Positions 12,106 to 21,600 of a stretch of 64,000 bases of DNA are shown in pieces; within the stretch, counting starts at the first letter, position 1, and every line of letters begins with the position of its first letter. A model generated the notes under the pieces. That model worked only from the letters and a program-made list of their open reading frames with translations, ran no database searches and was not told where the DNA came from. A program made the position numbers and the translations under genes. The DNA is from Tubulanus polymorphus (taxonomy: Eukaryota; Nemertea; Palaeonemertea; Tubulaniformes; Tubulanidae), in the NCBI RefSeq assembly GCF_964204645.1, contig NC_134030.1, forward strand, positions 2,147,855 through 2,211,854, read 5' to 3'.

Positions 12106-12960
12106 TTATTGATTTCAACAAGAGATGCAGAACTAATTTAACAAGAATTTTGAACCCAAACCTTGATTCTGGTGATCGTTAGAATCAGTAGAGATTAATA
12201 TAAATCAATAAAACTTCACTCAACTGTGATAACAACTAATTTTCCAATCCGATATCTTTATTTGATACTTTCTTTATCAGAGATTCTTAATCATTGCAAT
12301 TTTGCAGATTTTTTGCATTATTCTATTCTATCCTATGTTCAATTATGAACTGATAAATTCATGCATTGAAGACTGATCGAGTGAACTTTCACACCTTAGA
12401 AATTTAATGAAATTGATTACCGTAGTCTTTGCTGTGGTTTCCTATCATGCGCAATTATTTATCTGGACGATATATGTATTTCTATTCCTTATGAGTAAAT
12501 ATTTTAAATTCCTCCGATCACATTTGAAGGACTTCTTTCCGTTGTTGAGCATTAGATATTGACATTCCAATCATTTCAAGTTTTCCTGGGATATCAATTA
12601 TTTAATCTTTAACTCTATGAAATCAAGTAAATAACAATTCCATGGTTTTACACTTGAAGTAAGAACATCATAGCATTTGGGGGGGGGAGAGGGCAACATG
12701 GAACATCGAACAATCCATTTCAATGTAGTTTCCTAAAGAATCGCTGTTCCATCTCCATGTTCCAAGTTTGATAAGGAATCACATTTTGTGAATCATAGCC
12801 GTTCTTTTCGATTTGAAAAAAAATCCACTTTTTTTCAAAAATCCACTTTTTATTGTAGAGATTGATTTCCTGCATATCCCAAAAGACATTTGCAAAGGCT
12901 GACCATGGCATTAGAATAGATGACTGTCACAATTAGATGGTATGGATGGTTACTGCTGCA
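12106..12960. other. Intergenic sequence, nothing recognised
   Basis: Contains an A-rich/T-rich hairpin-like piece (12813-12850, AAAAAAAATCCAC and TTTTTTTCAAAAATCCACTTTTT) and a G run at 12680-12689. No convincing exon. Confidence 0.35.
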
Positions 12961-13220
12961 AACAAGTAGTAATGCAAGGATGGTAAATGCTTCAGCATCA
13001 TGAGAAGCACAATGAACCTTAGTTAATAAGGTATTGTAAAAGAAGTAATGCAAGGGTGTTATATGCTTCATTGTGAGAAGCAAAATGAACCTTAGTGAAT
13101 AAGGTGTTGTGAAAGATGTATCGCAAGACTCGAATTTCAAAACGCAAAAAGGCAAAAGAAGTAATGCGAGGATTGTAAATGCTTTAGCATCGTGAGAAGC
13201 AAAATGAACCTCAGCTTCCA
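12961..13220. repeat. Three degenerate copies of a ~75-105 bp repeat
   Basis: AAGTAATGCAAGGATGGTAA followed by ATGCTTCAGCATCATGAGAAGC and AAATGAACCTTAGT recurs at about 12966, 13041 and 13158. A 123-codon minus-strand frame over this region (12850-13221) simply repeats the same peptide (HFASHDAKAFTILALLL-like) and has no recognised domain, so I treat it as repeat-derived. Confidence 0.7.
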
Positions 13221-13345
13221 TCAGCCTTTTTTCTTCACATAAACATTTTGATAGAGAAGGAACCTTCCAAAACCATACGCCTGGATTTTCTGTCTCTTGG
13301 AAGACATTCTTCGGATCGTTAATTTAAGCATTATTTGCCTCAAAT

Positions 13346-13590
13346 TCAACGCACAATATGAACCGTATCACCATTGACAACAGATGAGGCCGTATTAAAT
13401 TGCGCGCCGAATACCGAACTAAATGATCGATTGTTGAAAGTTGTCAATGCTCCGCATGCACAGGAGAAGCACATTTCACCAACTGACGGAGGAGCAAACT
13501 CAAAAGGAGTTTCAATAATGTAAGGAAGAGTTTGTAACAGACCTTTCATATAGATTGTCCAATACCGGAAGGGCTCTGCTGCGAGTCAAG
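13346..13590 (-). CDS. Possible terminal exon, unknown protein (minus strand)
   Basis: The minus-strand frame has a candidate acceptor (GACTCGCAG, about 13583) and reads PFRYWTIYMKGLLQTLP, then IIETPFEFAPPSVGEMC, then a Ser/Thr/Asn-rich end NTASSVVNGDTVHIVR-stop. Homologous pieces lie at about 14800-14910 and 16150-16265. Comparing the three copies in this frame, most differences are silent (ATT/ATA Ile, GAA/GAG Glu, CGG/CGT Arg, CCG/CCA Pro). The overlapping plus frame gains a stop in copies 1 and 3. In copies 2 and 3 the sequence after APPS becomes a splice-donor-like CAG-GTGAAC. I do not recognise the family; the exon call is inferred from codon behaviour only. Confidence 0.35.
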
Positions 13591-14399
13591 TGGCTTCAGA
13601 CTGATCTCTTAGTCTTTTGTGATGTTTTCTAATAATTGTAAATCTGAAATGAAAAAAAAATCATTAAGTATCATGTATATTAAACATTAATGACATGACA
13701 CGTCCACGTATAACTTACTTTCTATTGATTAGACACAGCTTTGAATATGAATAATATGATGAATATTTCACAATTTGGAACATTTTGACCGGATTTTGAA
13801 ACCCGGAAATGAATTTACTTCCTCAAATTATTTCTCATCCACCAGAGCCTCTTACTCACTATCCAATTCAATTCAATCCAAACTTTATTCACCATTTGAT
13901 TTGTTTGCAAATTCAATAAATTCTTGAGTGCTGACAAAAATTGCAACATTCATCAAAATGAAAAATTTATACTCGAACAATTGAGAAATCTAATTCTAAT
14001 GATATTAGATGTTTGAGGTGAATAACTGATTATATTCAAAATAATTGAGATTGAGACAATTTTGAGTTTTTGGAAATCCAATCATGTGGAGATTTGAGAT
14101 AGAATAATTTGAGATGTTTGTCAAAAATAATTGAGAATTTGAGATATCTAATATGAAATTATTGAGATTGATAAAGTAGAGTTTGATACTTACTCAAATC
14201 AACAAAATGCGCCGAAGGAAGCAGGTTCCAATTTCAGGACCTTGGCTTGCACCAGCACCATCAAACCAGTAAGAAGACTTTTTTCTGACGCTGTGGTTGA
14301 TGAATTAGTTGTAGATGTCGTATCTGTGGTTAATTGTTACAGTTGTTGTTGACTGCTGTTGACTTGTCTGCTTTTGACAACTGCTGCTGCTGCTGCTGC

Positions 14400-14430
<31 letters not shown>

Positions 14431-14774
14431 ACTGGAATGTAGAAAGAGATTTCATTAAAAATCAAGAGAATTGAAATAATTATGTCATTTAAATACATTT
14501 AATTATCAATTAATCATTATCTTATTCAAAAGAAGCCACCAGAATTAAATGGGTCACAATTTCAAAATCAATTGGTGGCGCTTCGAATGAAAGATTTCTA
14601 TGGGTTCGAGTGATGGTTGAATAGACTGAGCTGTCTATGTATTACACCTAGGCATGTCAGCTTGCCGCTTTAGCGCGAATATTTCTACACCAGAAAACTT
14701 AAGCAATAATTCAAAATTGCATATACTCTCTTAATTACCACTATCTACATTGAAAATCAATATAGGCCTATATG
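13484..14774. repeat. Tandem ~1.3 kb segment, copy 1
   Basis: First of three direct copies recognisable by GGAAGAGTTTGTAACAGACC (13523), TGACATGACACGTCCACGTA (13692), ATTTCTCATCCACCAGAGCC (13829), AAAATGCGCCGAAGGAAGCAGG, a CTG run, and AAGCCACCAGAATTAAATGGG. It has the longest CTG run (14380-14430, about 17 triplets with one CGG). On the minus strand the piece near 13865 reads AATAAAGTTTGGATTGAATTGAATT, resembling a retrotransposon 3' tail. Confidence 0.9.
14199..14431 (-). pseudogene. Frame-shifted copy 1 of a Ser/Thr-rich terminal exon
   Basis: Minus strand. A pyrimidine tract and acceptor (TTTCTACATTCCAG) precede an (AGC)n run that would encode about 16 Ser with one Arg, then SCQKQTSQQQSTTT. 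A 4-bp difference from copy 3 (ACTGTAACAATTAACC instead of ACAGCACCAACC) then shifts the frame and leads to a stop after about 12 codons. Either this copy is broken or it ends differently from copy 3. The strand and frame assignment is tentative. Confidence 0.3.
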
Positions 14775-16127
14775 TTATGGAAATTACGAAGCAGGGTTCA
14801 CCACCTGATGGAGGAGCAAACTCAAAAGGAGTCTCAATTATGTAAGGAAGAGTTTGTAACAGACCTTTCATATAGATTGTCCAATACCGGAAGGGCTCTG
14901 CTGCGAGTCAAGTGGCTTCAGACTGATCTCTTAGTCTTTTGTGATGTTTTCTAATAATTGTAAATCTGGAATGAAAAAAAAACATTAAGTATCATATATA
15001 TTAAACATTAATGACATGACACGTCCACGTATAACTAACTTTCTATTGATTAGACACAGCGCCTTTGAATATGAATAACAATGTATATTTCAATGAATAT
15101 TTCACAATTGGGAACGATTTTGACCGGATTTTGAAACCCGGAAATGACTTTACTTCCTCAAATTATTTCTCATCCACCAGAGCCTCTTACTTGCTATCCA
15201 ATTCAATTCAATCCAAACTTTTTTCACCATTTGATTTGTTTGCAAATTCGATGAATTCTAGAGTGCTGACAAAATTTGCAGCATTCATCAAAATGAAAAA
15301 ATTTTTACTCGAACAATTGAGAAATCTTATTCTAGTTATATTAGAGGTTTGAGGTGAATAACTGATGATATTCAAAATAATTGAGATTGAGACAATTTTG
15401 AGTTTTTTGGAAATCCAATAATGTGGAGATATGAGATTTGAGATGTTTGTCAAAAATAATTAAGAATTTGAGATATCTAATATGAAATGATTGAGATTGA
15501 TAAAGAAGAGTTTGATACTTACTCAAATCAACAAAATGCGCCGAAGGAAGCAGGCTCCAATTTCAGGACCTTGGCTTGCACCAGCAACATCAAACCAGTA
15601 AGAAGACTTTTTTTCTGACGCTGTGGTTGATGTATTAGTTGTAGATGTCGTATCTGTGGTTAATTGTTACAGTTGTTGTTGACTGCTGTTGACTTGTCTG
15701 CTTTTGACAACTGCTGCTGCTGCTGCTGCTACTACTGAAATGTAGAAAGAGATTTCATAAAAAATCTCGAGAATTGAAATGATAAATCATAAGAAATAAT
15801 GTCGTCGAAATTTATGTAACCCAGTGAAAAATACATTTAATTATCAATTAATCATCACTATCTAAATATTAGATATTCGAAAGAAGCCACCAGAATTAAA
15901 TGGGTCGCAATTTCAAAATCAATTGGCGGCGCTTCGAATGAAAGATTTCTATGGGTTCGAGTCATGGTTGAATAGACTGAGCTGTCTATGTATTACACCT
16001 AGGCATGTCAGCTTGCCGCTTTAGCGCGAATATTGCTACACCAGAAAACTTAAGCAATAACTAAAAATTGCATATACTTTCTTAATTACCACTATCTACA
16101 TTGAAAATCAATATAGGCCTATGTGTT
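14775..16127. repeat. Tandem ~1.35 kb segment, copy 2
   Basis: Second direct copy, bounded by TTATGGAAATTACGAAGCAG at both ends. The CTG run is about seven triplets plus ACTACT (15712-15734). Plus-strand frames of 60-95 codons here (14772-14954, 15065-15352) are not conserved as frames in the other copies. Confidence 0.9.
15528..15734 (-). pseudogene. Frame-shifted copy 2 of the Ser/Thr-rich terminal exon
   Basis: Same layout as copy 1: acceptor TTTCTACATTTCAG, about eight Ser codons, then SCQKQTSQQQSTTT. It has the same 4-bp shift as copy 1 plus one extra A in the A-run before GTCTTC. The downstream hydrophobic stretch (LLTGLMLLVQAKV) is intact but in another frame from the Ser run. Confidence 0.3.
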
Positions 16128-17470
16128 ATGGAAATTACGAAGCAGGGTTCACCACCTGACAGAGGAGCAAACTCAAGAGGAGTTTCAATAATGTAAGGAA
16201 GAGTTTGTAACAGACCTTTCATATAGATTGTCCAATAACGGAAGGGCTCTGCTGCGAGTCAAGTGGCTTCAGAATCGAATGATCACTTTTGTGATGTTTT
16301 CTAATAATTGTAAATCTGGAATGAAAAAAAAACATTAAGTATCATGTATATTAAACATTAATGACATGACACGTCCACGTATAACTTACTTTCTATTGAT
16401 TAGACACAGCGCCTTTGAATATGAATAATATGATGAATATTTCACAATTTGGAACGATTTTGACCGGATTTTGAAACTCGGAAATGACTTTACTTCCTCA
16501 AGTTATTTCTCATCCACCAGAGCCTCTTACTTGCTATCCAGTTCAATTCAATACAAACTTTATTCACCATTTGATTTGTTTGCAAATTCAATGAATTCTA
16601 GAGTGCTGACAAAATTTGCAGCATTCATCAAAATGAAAAATTTTTACTCGAACAATTGAGAAATCTTATTCTAATGATATTAGAGGTTTGAGGTGAATAA
16701 CTGATGATATTCAAAATAATTGGGATTGAGACAATTTTGAGTTTTTGAAAATCCAATAATGTGGAGATATGGGATAGAATAATTTGAGATGTTTGTCAAA
16801 AATAATTGAGAATTTGAGATATCTAATATGAAATGATTGAGATTGATAAAGTAGAGTTTGATACTTACTCAAATCAACAAAATGCGCTGAAGGAAGCAGG
16901 CTCCAATTTCAGGACCTTGGCTTGCACCAGCACCAGCACCATCAAACCAGTAAGAAGACTTTTTTCTGACGCTGTGGTTGATGAATTAGTTGTAGATGTC
17001 GTATCTGTGGTTGGTGCTGTTGTTGTTGACTGCTGTTGACTTGTCGGATTTTGACAACTGCTGCTGCAACTACTGAAATGTAGAAAGAGATTTCATAAAA
17101 AATCTCAAGAATTGAAATGATAAATCATCAGAAATAATGTCGTCGAAATTTATGTAACCCAGTGAAAAATACATTTAATTATCAATTAATCATCACTATC
17201 TAAATATTAGATATTCGAAAGAAGCCACCAGAATTAAATGGGTCGCAATTTCAAAATCAATTGTCGGCGCTTCGAATGAAAGATTTCTATGGGTTCGAGT
17301 CATGGTTGAATAGACTGAGCTGTCTATGTATTACACCTAGGCATGTCAGCTAGCCGCTTTAGCGCGAATATTGCTACACCAGAAAACTTAAGCAATAACT
17401 AAAAATTGCATATACTTTCTTAATTACCACTATCTACATTGAAAATCAATAGATATGTTATGGAAATAAC
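16128..17470. repeat. Tandem ~1.34 kb segment, copy 3
   Basis: Third direct copy. It ends where TATGTTATGGAAATAACGAT departs from the sister sequence at about 17470. Its CTG run has contracted to about three triplets. It carries the only intact version of the Ser/Thr-rich terminal exon and lies next to a promoter-like region. Confidence 0.9.
16874..17072 (-). CDS. Candidate terminal exon: Ser/Thr-rich linker plus short hydrophobic segment
   Basis: The minus strand has a strong acceptor (ATCTCTTTCTACATTTCAG, about 17073-17091). One base then completes a codon and the frame stays open to TGA at 16874-16876. It reads SCSSSCQNPTSQQQ, then a Thr/Ser-rich stretch (TTTAPTTDTTSTTNSSTTAS), then EKSLLTGLMVLVLVQAKVLK and LEPASFSAFC-stop. 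Thr/Ser-rich linkers of this kind are typical O-glycosylated stalks; the 12-residue hydrophobic run could be a weak membrane or GPI segment. The reverse strand over the same bases is also open (68 codons) and carries a donor-like GTAAGAAG, so the strand is not certain. Upstream exons of this gene are not resolved. Confidence 0.35.
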
Positions 17471-17633
17471 GATTTCTTCAAAAAATCAAAAAGTAACACG
17501 GAAAGTGCTTATAATTAGTAAGATAACCAAATTTACACACATTTCACACCTATTTATGATTTGTACTTGCGGACGTTTGAAATTAAAACTTGCGCAAACA
17601 GTAAAACGAATATTTTAGGTGAAATTTTCTTAC

Positions 17634-17835
17634 CTGTAAAATGGCCGGACTTCGAAACGGGGTCAGGCGTGAGCTTTCATACTGACATCGTGACGTCACT
17701 GATCCTGACCAATGAAATTTACTAATATTCCCGCCGACCATTTTCTGATTGGATTCGAACCCGATCAACGCCACCAAAAATATCATTTCGATCGAATACA
17801 CGCAAATTCAATCGATGTTCGCCATGACATTTCCT
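17634..17835 (-). promoter_or_regulatory. Promoter or first exon with CRE and CCAAT sites, minus strand
   Basis: The minus strand shows a clear donor, CCATTTTACAG-GTAAGAA, with exon end at 17634. Upstream lie TGACGTCA (17691-17698, a palindromic CRE), CCAAT on plus at about 17709 and ATTGG at about 17746. The exon is open and could start MIFLVALIGFESNQ, which looks like a short signal-peptide core, running to FRSPAILQ at the donor. It may be a coding first exon or a 5' leader with its promoter. It lies directly upstream, on the minus strand, of the triplicated segments. Confidence 0.4.
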
Positions 17836-17959
17836 CGGATTACACACAGTTGTCTGTCTGTCTGTTCACGCATTTAAAAACTGTTTAAGAAATATATTCT
17901 GAAAATCGCAAACGCATGCCAAATCACATACGAGACAAACTGACAATCCGATCTGTTTA

Positions 17960-18065
17960 ACCACAGATCTATGGTCAAGTGGTTAACGTGCTCGTCTGGT
18001 CAGCGACTGGTCGTAAGTTCGAGTCCCGTTGACACGAGCTTACACAGGTTGACCCGCATTCTTTT
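17960..18065 (+). mobile_element. tRNA-derived SINE-like element (A and B boxes)
   Basis: An RNA polymerase III type promoter is visible: A box TGGTCAAGTGG at 17972-17982 and B box GTTCGAGTCCC at about 17017+1000 (18017-18027), 35 bp apart as in tRNA genes. The surrounding bases (GGTTAACGTGCTCGTCTGGTCAGCGACTGGTCGTAAG) look tRNA-like but I cannot fold a complete cloverleaf. I therefore call a tRNA-derived SINE head rather than a functional tRNA. Confidence 0.55.
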
Positions 18066-18225
18066 TTCGTCGGACTGCAGTCAGGCCCTGGGTCTGTTTT
18101 TTAATGTTTTAGATTGTAACGCTGGTTGGCTTCAGGAACGACAAGCAAGTGTAATTCAGAGCTGTCTGATTTGCACTTTAACGGAACTGTATTCATTATT
18201 AATTCCAACAGTGACACTTAATTTC

Positions 18226-18488
18226 AGATTATCCAACATTTCATTTTGGTAATGAACACCAGTCCAGAACACTGACGTCAAACACCGGCATTCTGGACAC
18301 TGACCTTCAACACTTATACCGATGGCTTCTGTCGTTCTTACAAATGAAGGAATTGCGGATTTATTTTTCCCAGCAACGAAAATCAGGGAATTTGAGCATT
18401 TCTTGATAAGTCCACGGTATTGTGTCATTCTTACCAGTGACAAGTATCTCGAGGAACCCTTTGATAGGAGACAGCCCCCCACTGAGGG
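18226..18488 (+). pseudogene. Exon-like fragment between splice-type signals
   Basis: Acceptor-like CACTTAATTTCAG ends at 18227 and a donor-like GAGGGTATGTTT lies near 18484. From the acceptor one frame is open for about 57 codons (YPTFHFGNEHQSRTL, then TGILDTDLQHLYRWLLSF) to a stop near 18400. A second frame reads MASVVLTNEGIADLFFPATK and FEHFLISPRYCVILTSDKYLEEPFDRR up to the donor. The minus strand is open for 108 codons. Joining the two plus frames needs a frameshift near 18330-18400. I read it as a decayed exon or a pseudogene of unknown family. Confidence 0.25.
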
Positions 18489-18960
18489 TATGTTTTAATT
18501 CAATCTGGAAATCAATGGTCAAGGGTTAGGGTAAACCATGGAATTCAAGATTCCCTGATCTGTGAGAACTCTGCACCCAGTTCCACAGTCTCAGGTTAGG
18601 CTTAACCCTTGAATAAAAGTTTCTCTGGAACTGTGTTCTAATTGTTGCTTAAGTCTTGTATCACTGTCAATAAGAGTGTAATAATTATTTTATTGTTCAG
18701 TTATTTTTTAGTTACAGTGTGTGAAACTGGGACCAAAGATTCTTATCATGTTATAGCGTTTTATTGGTAGTATTTACTCGTATATTCCAAAGATCTCTTG
18801 TTTTCTTACCAAATTAATTCTACATTTCGTTGATTTTATGAAGAAAAGGTTGGTGCCGGTTTTGTTTGTGATCCAGTCGTCGAAGTAATTAAAGATTTTT
18901 AGTATTATCTTAAAGTTAGAAAAGAGAGATCCTCCATTTCAGCATCAGGACGAATCAGCG
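18489..18960. other. Unassigned intergenic sequence
   Basis: Contains CCCAGTTCCACAGTCTCAGG (about 18577), a motif that also forms the ends of the small element at 49469-49567. Otherwise I see nothing. Confidence 0.35.
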
Positions 18961-18997
18961 TCAGTAATTATCGGGTTCGAACTTGGCGCGATCTAAC

Positions 18998-19172
18998 AGC
19001 TAGACTGGTTACCGGTCATTCCAAATGAACATCTGACAGCAGATATTCTAGGGGTTGCTCCAGGAAAAATACAGGGCTGAGGTTAAGTACACACTTGGAT
19101 AGAAGCAGGAGCGGCTGGAGAGCTCCGCTGACACGCAACCAACCCTGGTAATAGACTGGTTACCGGTCTCTG
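18998..19172. repeat. Pair of TAGACTGGTTACCGGTC motifs, dispersed repeat ends
   Basis: The 17-mer occurs at about 19001 and 19153 in the same orientation. Variants with GGTTGCC appear at about 45961, 49062, 52600 and 54967. It looks like the end of a dispersed element; full boundaries are not determined. Confidence 0.4.
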
Positions 19173-19366
19173 GGACAGGCACCAGTCTATCCTGTCAAGC
19201 GATAATATATACTTAAGGCCATATGCACGATTCGTTTTGAATTTGATTATGTTATTCAAACAAGCAATGAAATCCGATTGAATAGAAAAATAAATTTGAA
19301 TTTGGAATAATATTTAATCCTAATCGGCCAACAGCTGCACATGTGAGTTACTTCCGGTGTGGAGCG

Positions 19367-19577
19367 ATGACCCGCCATATTGAAATTGGTAAGTCGTGGA
19401 ATTTGTTTAGAGCTTTTTACCTTTAATTCTTTTCTAACAGCTCAATACGTACCCGGAGATGACAGTAGGATAAACGCTGTATCTAAAACCTACCCAAAAC
19501 CCGGCGTAAAGCAATTATCAAACTCGAATTTTCGACGTATCGTGTCACGTCACATGTGCGTCGTCACGGTCTGGTGA
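19367..19577 (+). CDS. Possible small two-exon gene, unknown protein
   Basis: Upstream ACTTCCGGTG (19350) is an ETS-type promoter motif. Exon 1 coding is 19367-19388 (MTRHIEI plus one base), followed by GTAAGTCG. A 52-bp intron ends in TTCTTTTCTAACAG. Exon 2 starts at 19441, and the split codon gives Ala, keeping the frame: AQYVPGDDSRINAVSKTYPK, then PGVKQLSNSNFRRIVSRHMC, then VVTVW and TGA at 19575. A donor-like CTG-GTGAGC sits at 19573/19574, so the gene may splice onward instead of stopping. AATAAA follows at 19771-19776. The agreement of start, splice phase and promoter motif is suggestive. The family is not recognised and the intron is at the short end. Confidence 0.4.
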
Positions 19578-19655
19578 GCCGCACCACTCCACTTCATCAT
19601 GATCCACCCAGTCCGTCCAACCCACTCCACCATCAAACAACTGACCTATTATGGG

Positions 19656-20161
19656 CTACTGTCTGTCACACCTACTCTCCGTGCGACGTTTTGGTCCGTA
19701 ATTTCGTTAATAATCGGTTTATCTACCTTTATTATGCATCAATTTGTTCAGTGAGGAATTTGCATTCAGAAATAAACAACAATTTTCACTTAAGTTGTTT
19801 TTGTTTTCATTTATGAGCGATAGTTTACTCAGCATACGCTCGCGTAATGCTGAAAAATCCGCTCCGCGGACGCTCGGAAACGTTACAGTGACGTCATCAC
19901 CTGCTCATTAGCATATCAAAATACAGTAGGTGGCGCCACGTGACGGGCCATAAAAGCCGTTTTTCAGCATTACGCGAGCGTACGCTAGGTAAACTATCGC
20001 TGATAGAAGAAAACAAAAACAAATTTATGCCAGTTCATGATTTATTTCTGAATGCAAATTCCTTACTGAACAAATTGATGCATAATGTTTACAGATCAAC
20101 CGATTATTAACGAAATTACGAACCAAAACGTCGCACGAAGAGCATGTATGACAGACAGTAG
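19656..20161. mobile_element. 506-bp palindromic (foldback) element
   Basis: Arms of about 200 bp: 19656-19855 is the reverse complement, with scattered mismatches, of 19954-20161. The outer ends are CTACTGTCTGTCA and TGACAGACAGTAG. The inner parts are TTTACTCAGCATACGCTCGC and its partner GCGAGCGTACGCTAGGTAAA. The centre (19856-19953) holds TGACGTCA (19891) and a GC-rich core. A CDVLVRNFVNNR-type frame appears on plus in the left arm and on minus in the right arm only because the arms are inverted copies. No clean target duplication was found. Confidence 0.85.
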
Positions 20162-20236
20162 TACATATGTGGTAGAAAAACGTCAAAGTTATCTTACAAT
20201 ATTTATTCCAACTAGTAAAATCAATCTGGGTAAAAG

Positions 20237-21381
20237 CACAGGGGCTCGTTACGATAGCTGGGGGTCCAAAATCAAAGATTTGACCCAGTATCCTAGGTAC
20301 CACCTATAAAAAAAGAAAAGGGAGCTAACATTTTGACATACAAGAATTGACCTTCTCATTTCAACCCCTCATAACTTCGTAACCGATCGACCGATTTACA
20401 CGAAATTAGATTCGTTTCATTCCCAAGAGGTGACTTTTTCGTTTGAGACCTTCCCCGATGAAATCGGACCGGAGATGCACGAGAAATCACGACTCAAATC
20501 CGAAAAAACGGGTCAAAATATCCAAAGCCGGAATTACTAGGACGGCTTGAAGTGCTCAATTTCGATGATTTGACGCCGTTCCCGGACGTTAATCTTCACA
20601 TATCATACATCGCTGGAAAGCTTATGAACTGACCTTATTGACAGACGCGTTTATTTGATAATCCGTTCCGATACCCGCGACTGGCGAGCTGATAATCCAG
20701 ATTGATGCGATAAATACGATTTCCAAGTGTATTCCGGCCGCCATTAACTGCGTGACGTCATGAGAAATCCTAGCATGCAACGCTAGATAATTGACATATT
20801 CAGTCGACCAATCACGTATCGCGAATTTATCAGTCCTCAGAGCCCGTGACGTCACACCCTCAATGGCGGTTCAGTGACGCTTAAAGTGCGTATTTATCGG
20901 TTCGGTGCGTATTATCACCTCGCTTGTCGCCGGTTTCGGAACGGATTATCAAATAAACGCATTTTTCAATAAGGTCAGTTCATAAGCTTTCCAGCGATGT
21001 ATGATATGTGAAGATTAACGTCCGGGAACCGCGTCAACTCATCGTTTTTCGTCGGGAATCGACTACTCCGAGACGTCCTAGTAATTCCGGCTTTGGCTAT
21101 TTTGACTCGTTTTTTCGGATTTGAGTCGTGATTTCTCGGGTGTCTCTTATCCGATTTTGTCGCGGAAGGTCTCAAACGAAAAAGTAACCTCTTAGGAATG
21201 AAACGAAACCAATTTCGAGCGAATCGGTCGATGGGTTACGAAGTTATGAGCGATTGAAATGAGAAGGTCAATTCTAGTATGTCAAAATGTTAGCTCCCTT
21301 TTCTTTTTTTATTGGTGGTACCTAGGATACTGGGTCAAATCTTTGACTTTGGACCCCCAGCTATCGTAACGAGCCCCTGTG
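20237..21381. mobile_element. 1.15-kb long-inverted-repeat transposon with 8-bp target duplication
   Basis: Ends are CACAGGGGCTCGTTACGATA and the inverted TATCGTAACGAGCCCCTGTG. The arms (20237-20669 and 20938-21381) pair over about 430 bp, and even the 268-bp centre is largely palindromic (GCCGCCATTAACTGCGTGACGTCA against TGACGTCACACCCTCAATGGCGG). The element is flanked on both sides by GGTAAAAG (20229-20236 and 21382-21389). An 8-bp duplication with CA...TG ends is known for hAT and P superfamilies; the very long arms resemble foldback types. No transposase frame is present, so it is non-autonomous. Two CRE motifs lie in the centre. Confidence 0.85.
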
Positions 21382-21600
21382 GGTAAAAGTGCAGATCTGC
21401 ACCCCTCCGCGTAAACGGTTCAATCCATTACATTAAATATCAATGTTTCAGACTCAAAATTCAGCAATTCAGTACATTGCCATTGGTTAATTTTAAGATA
21501 TTTTCACTAAAAAGATTTTAGCCTGGATTCTGTCTTCAGCAGATTGCGTCAATCACGAGAGGTGCGGATCTGCACCATGGTAAAAGTGCACTTTTACCTC
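21382..21600. mobile_element. Short inverted-repeat segment abutting the foldback element
   Basis: GTGCAGATCTGCAC (21389-21402, a perfect palindrome) and AGGTGCGGATCTGCACC (about 21560-21576) form inverted ends around about 190 bp. GGTAAAAG stands before it (21382) and after it (21579). The following GTAAAAGTGCACTTTTAC (21580-21597) is an 18-bp perfect palindrome. I infer a second small element inserted at the same 8-bp target; this is less certain than its neighbour. Confidence 0.45.

Noticed and set aside
17965-18040. Functional tRNA gene
   Set aside because: A and B boxes are present but I could not fold acceptor and anticodon stems; SINE origin is more likely.
20025-20303. 92-codon minus-strand gene
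   Set aside because: It crosses the end of the 506-bp palindrome into the neighbouring element, and its similarity to the plus frame at 19556-19816 is a mirror-image effect.
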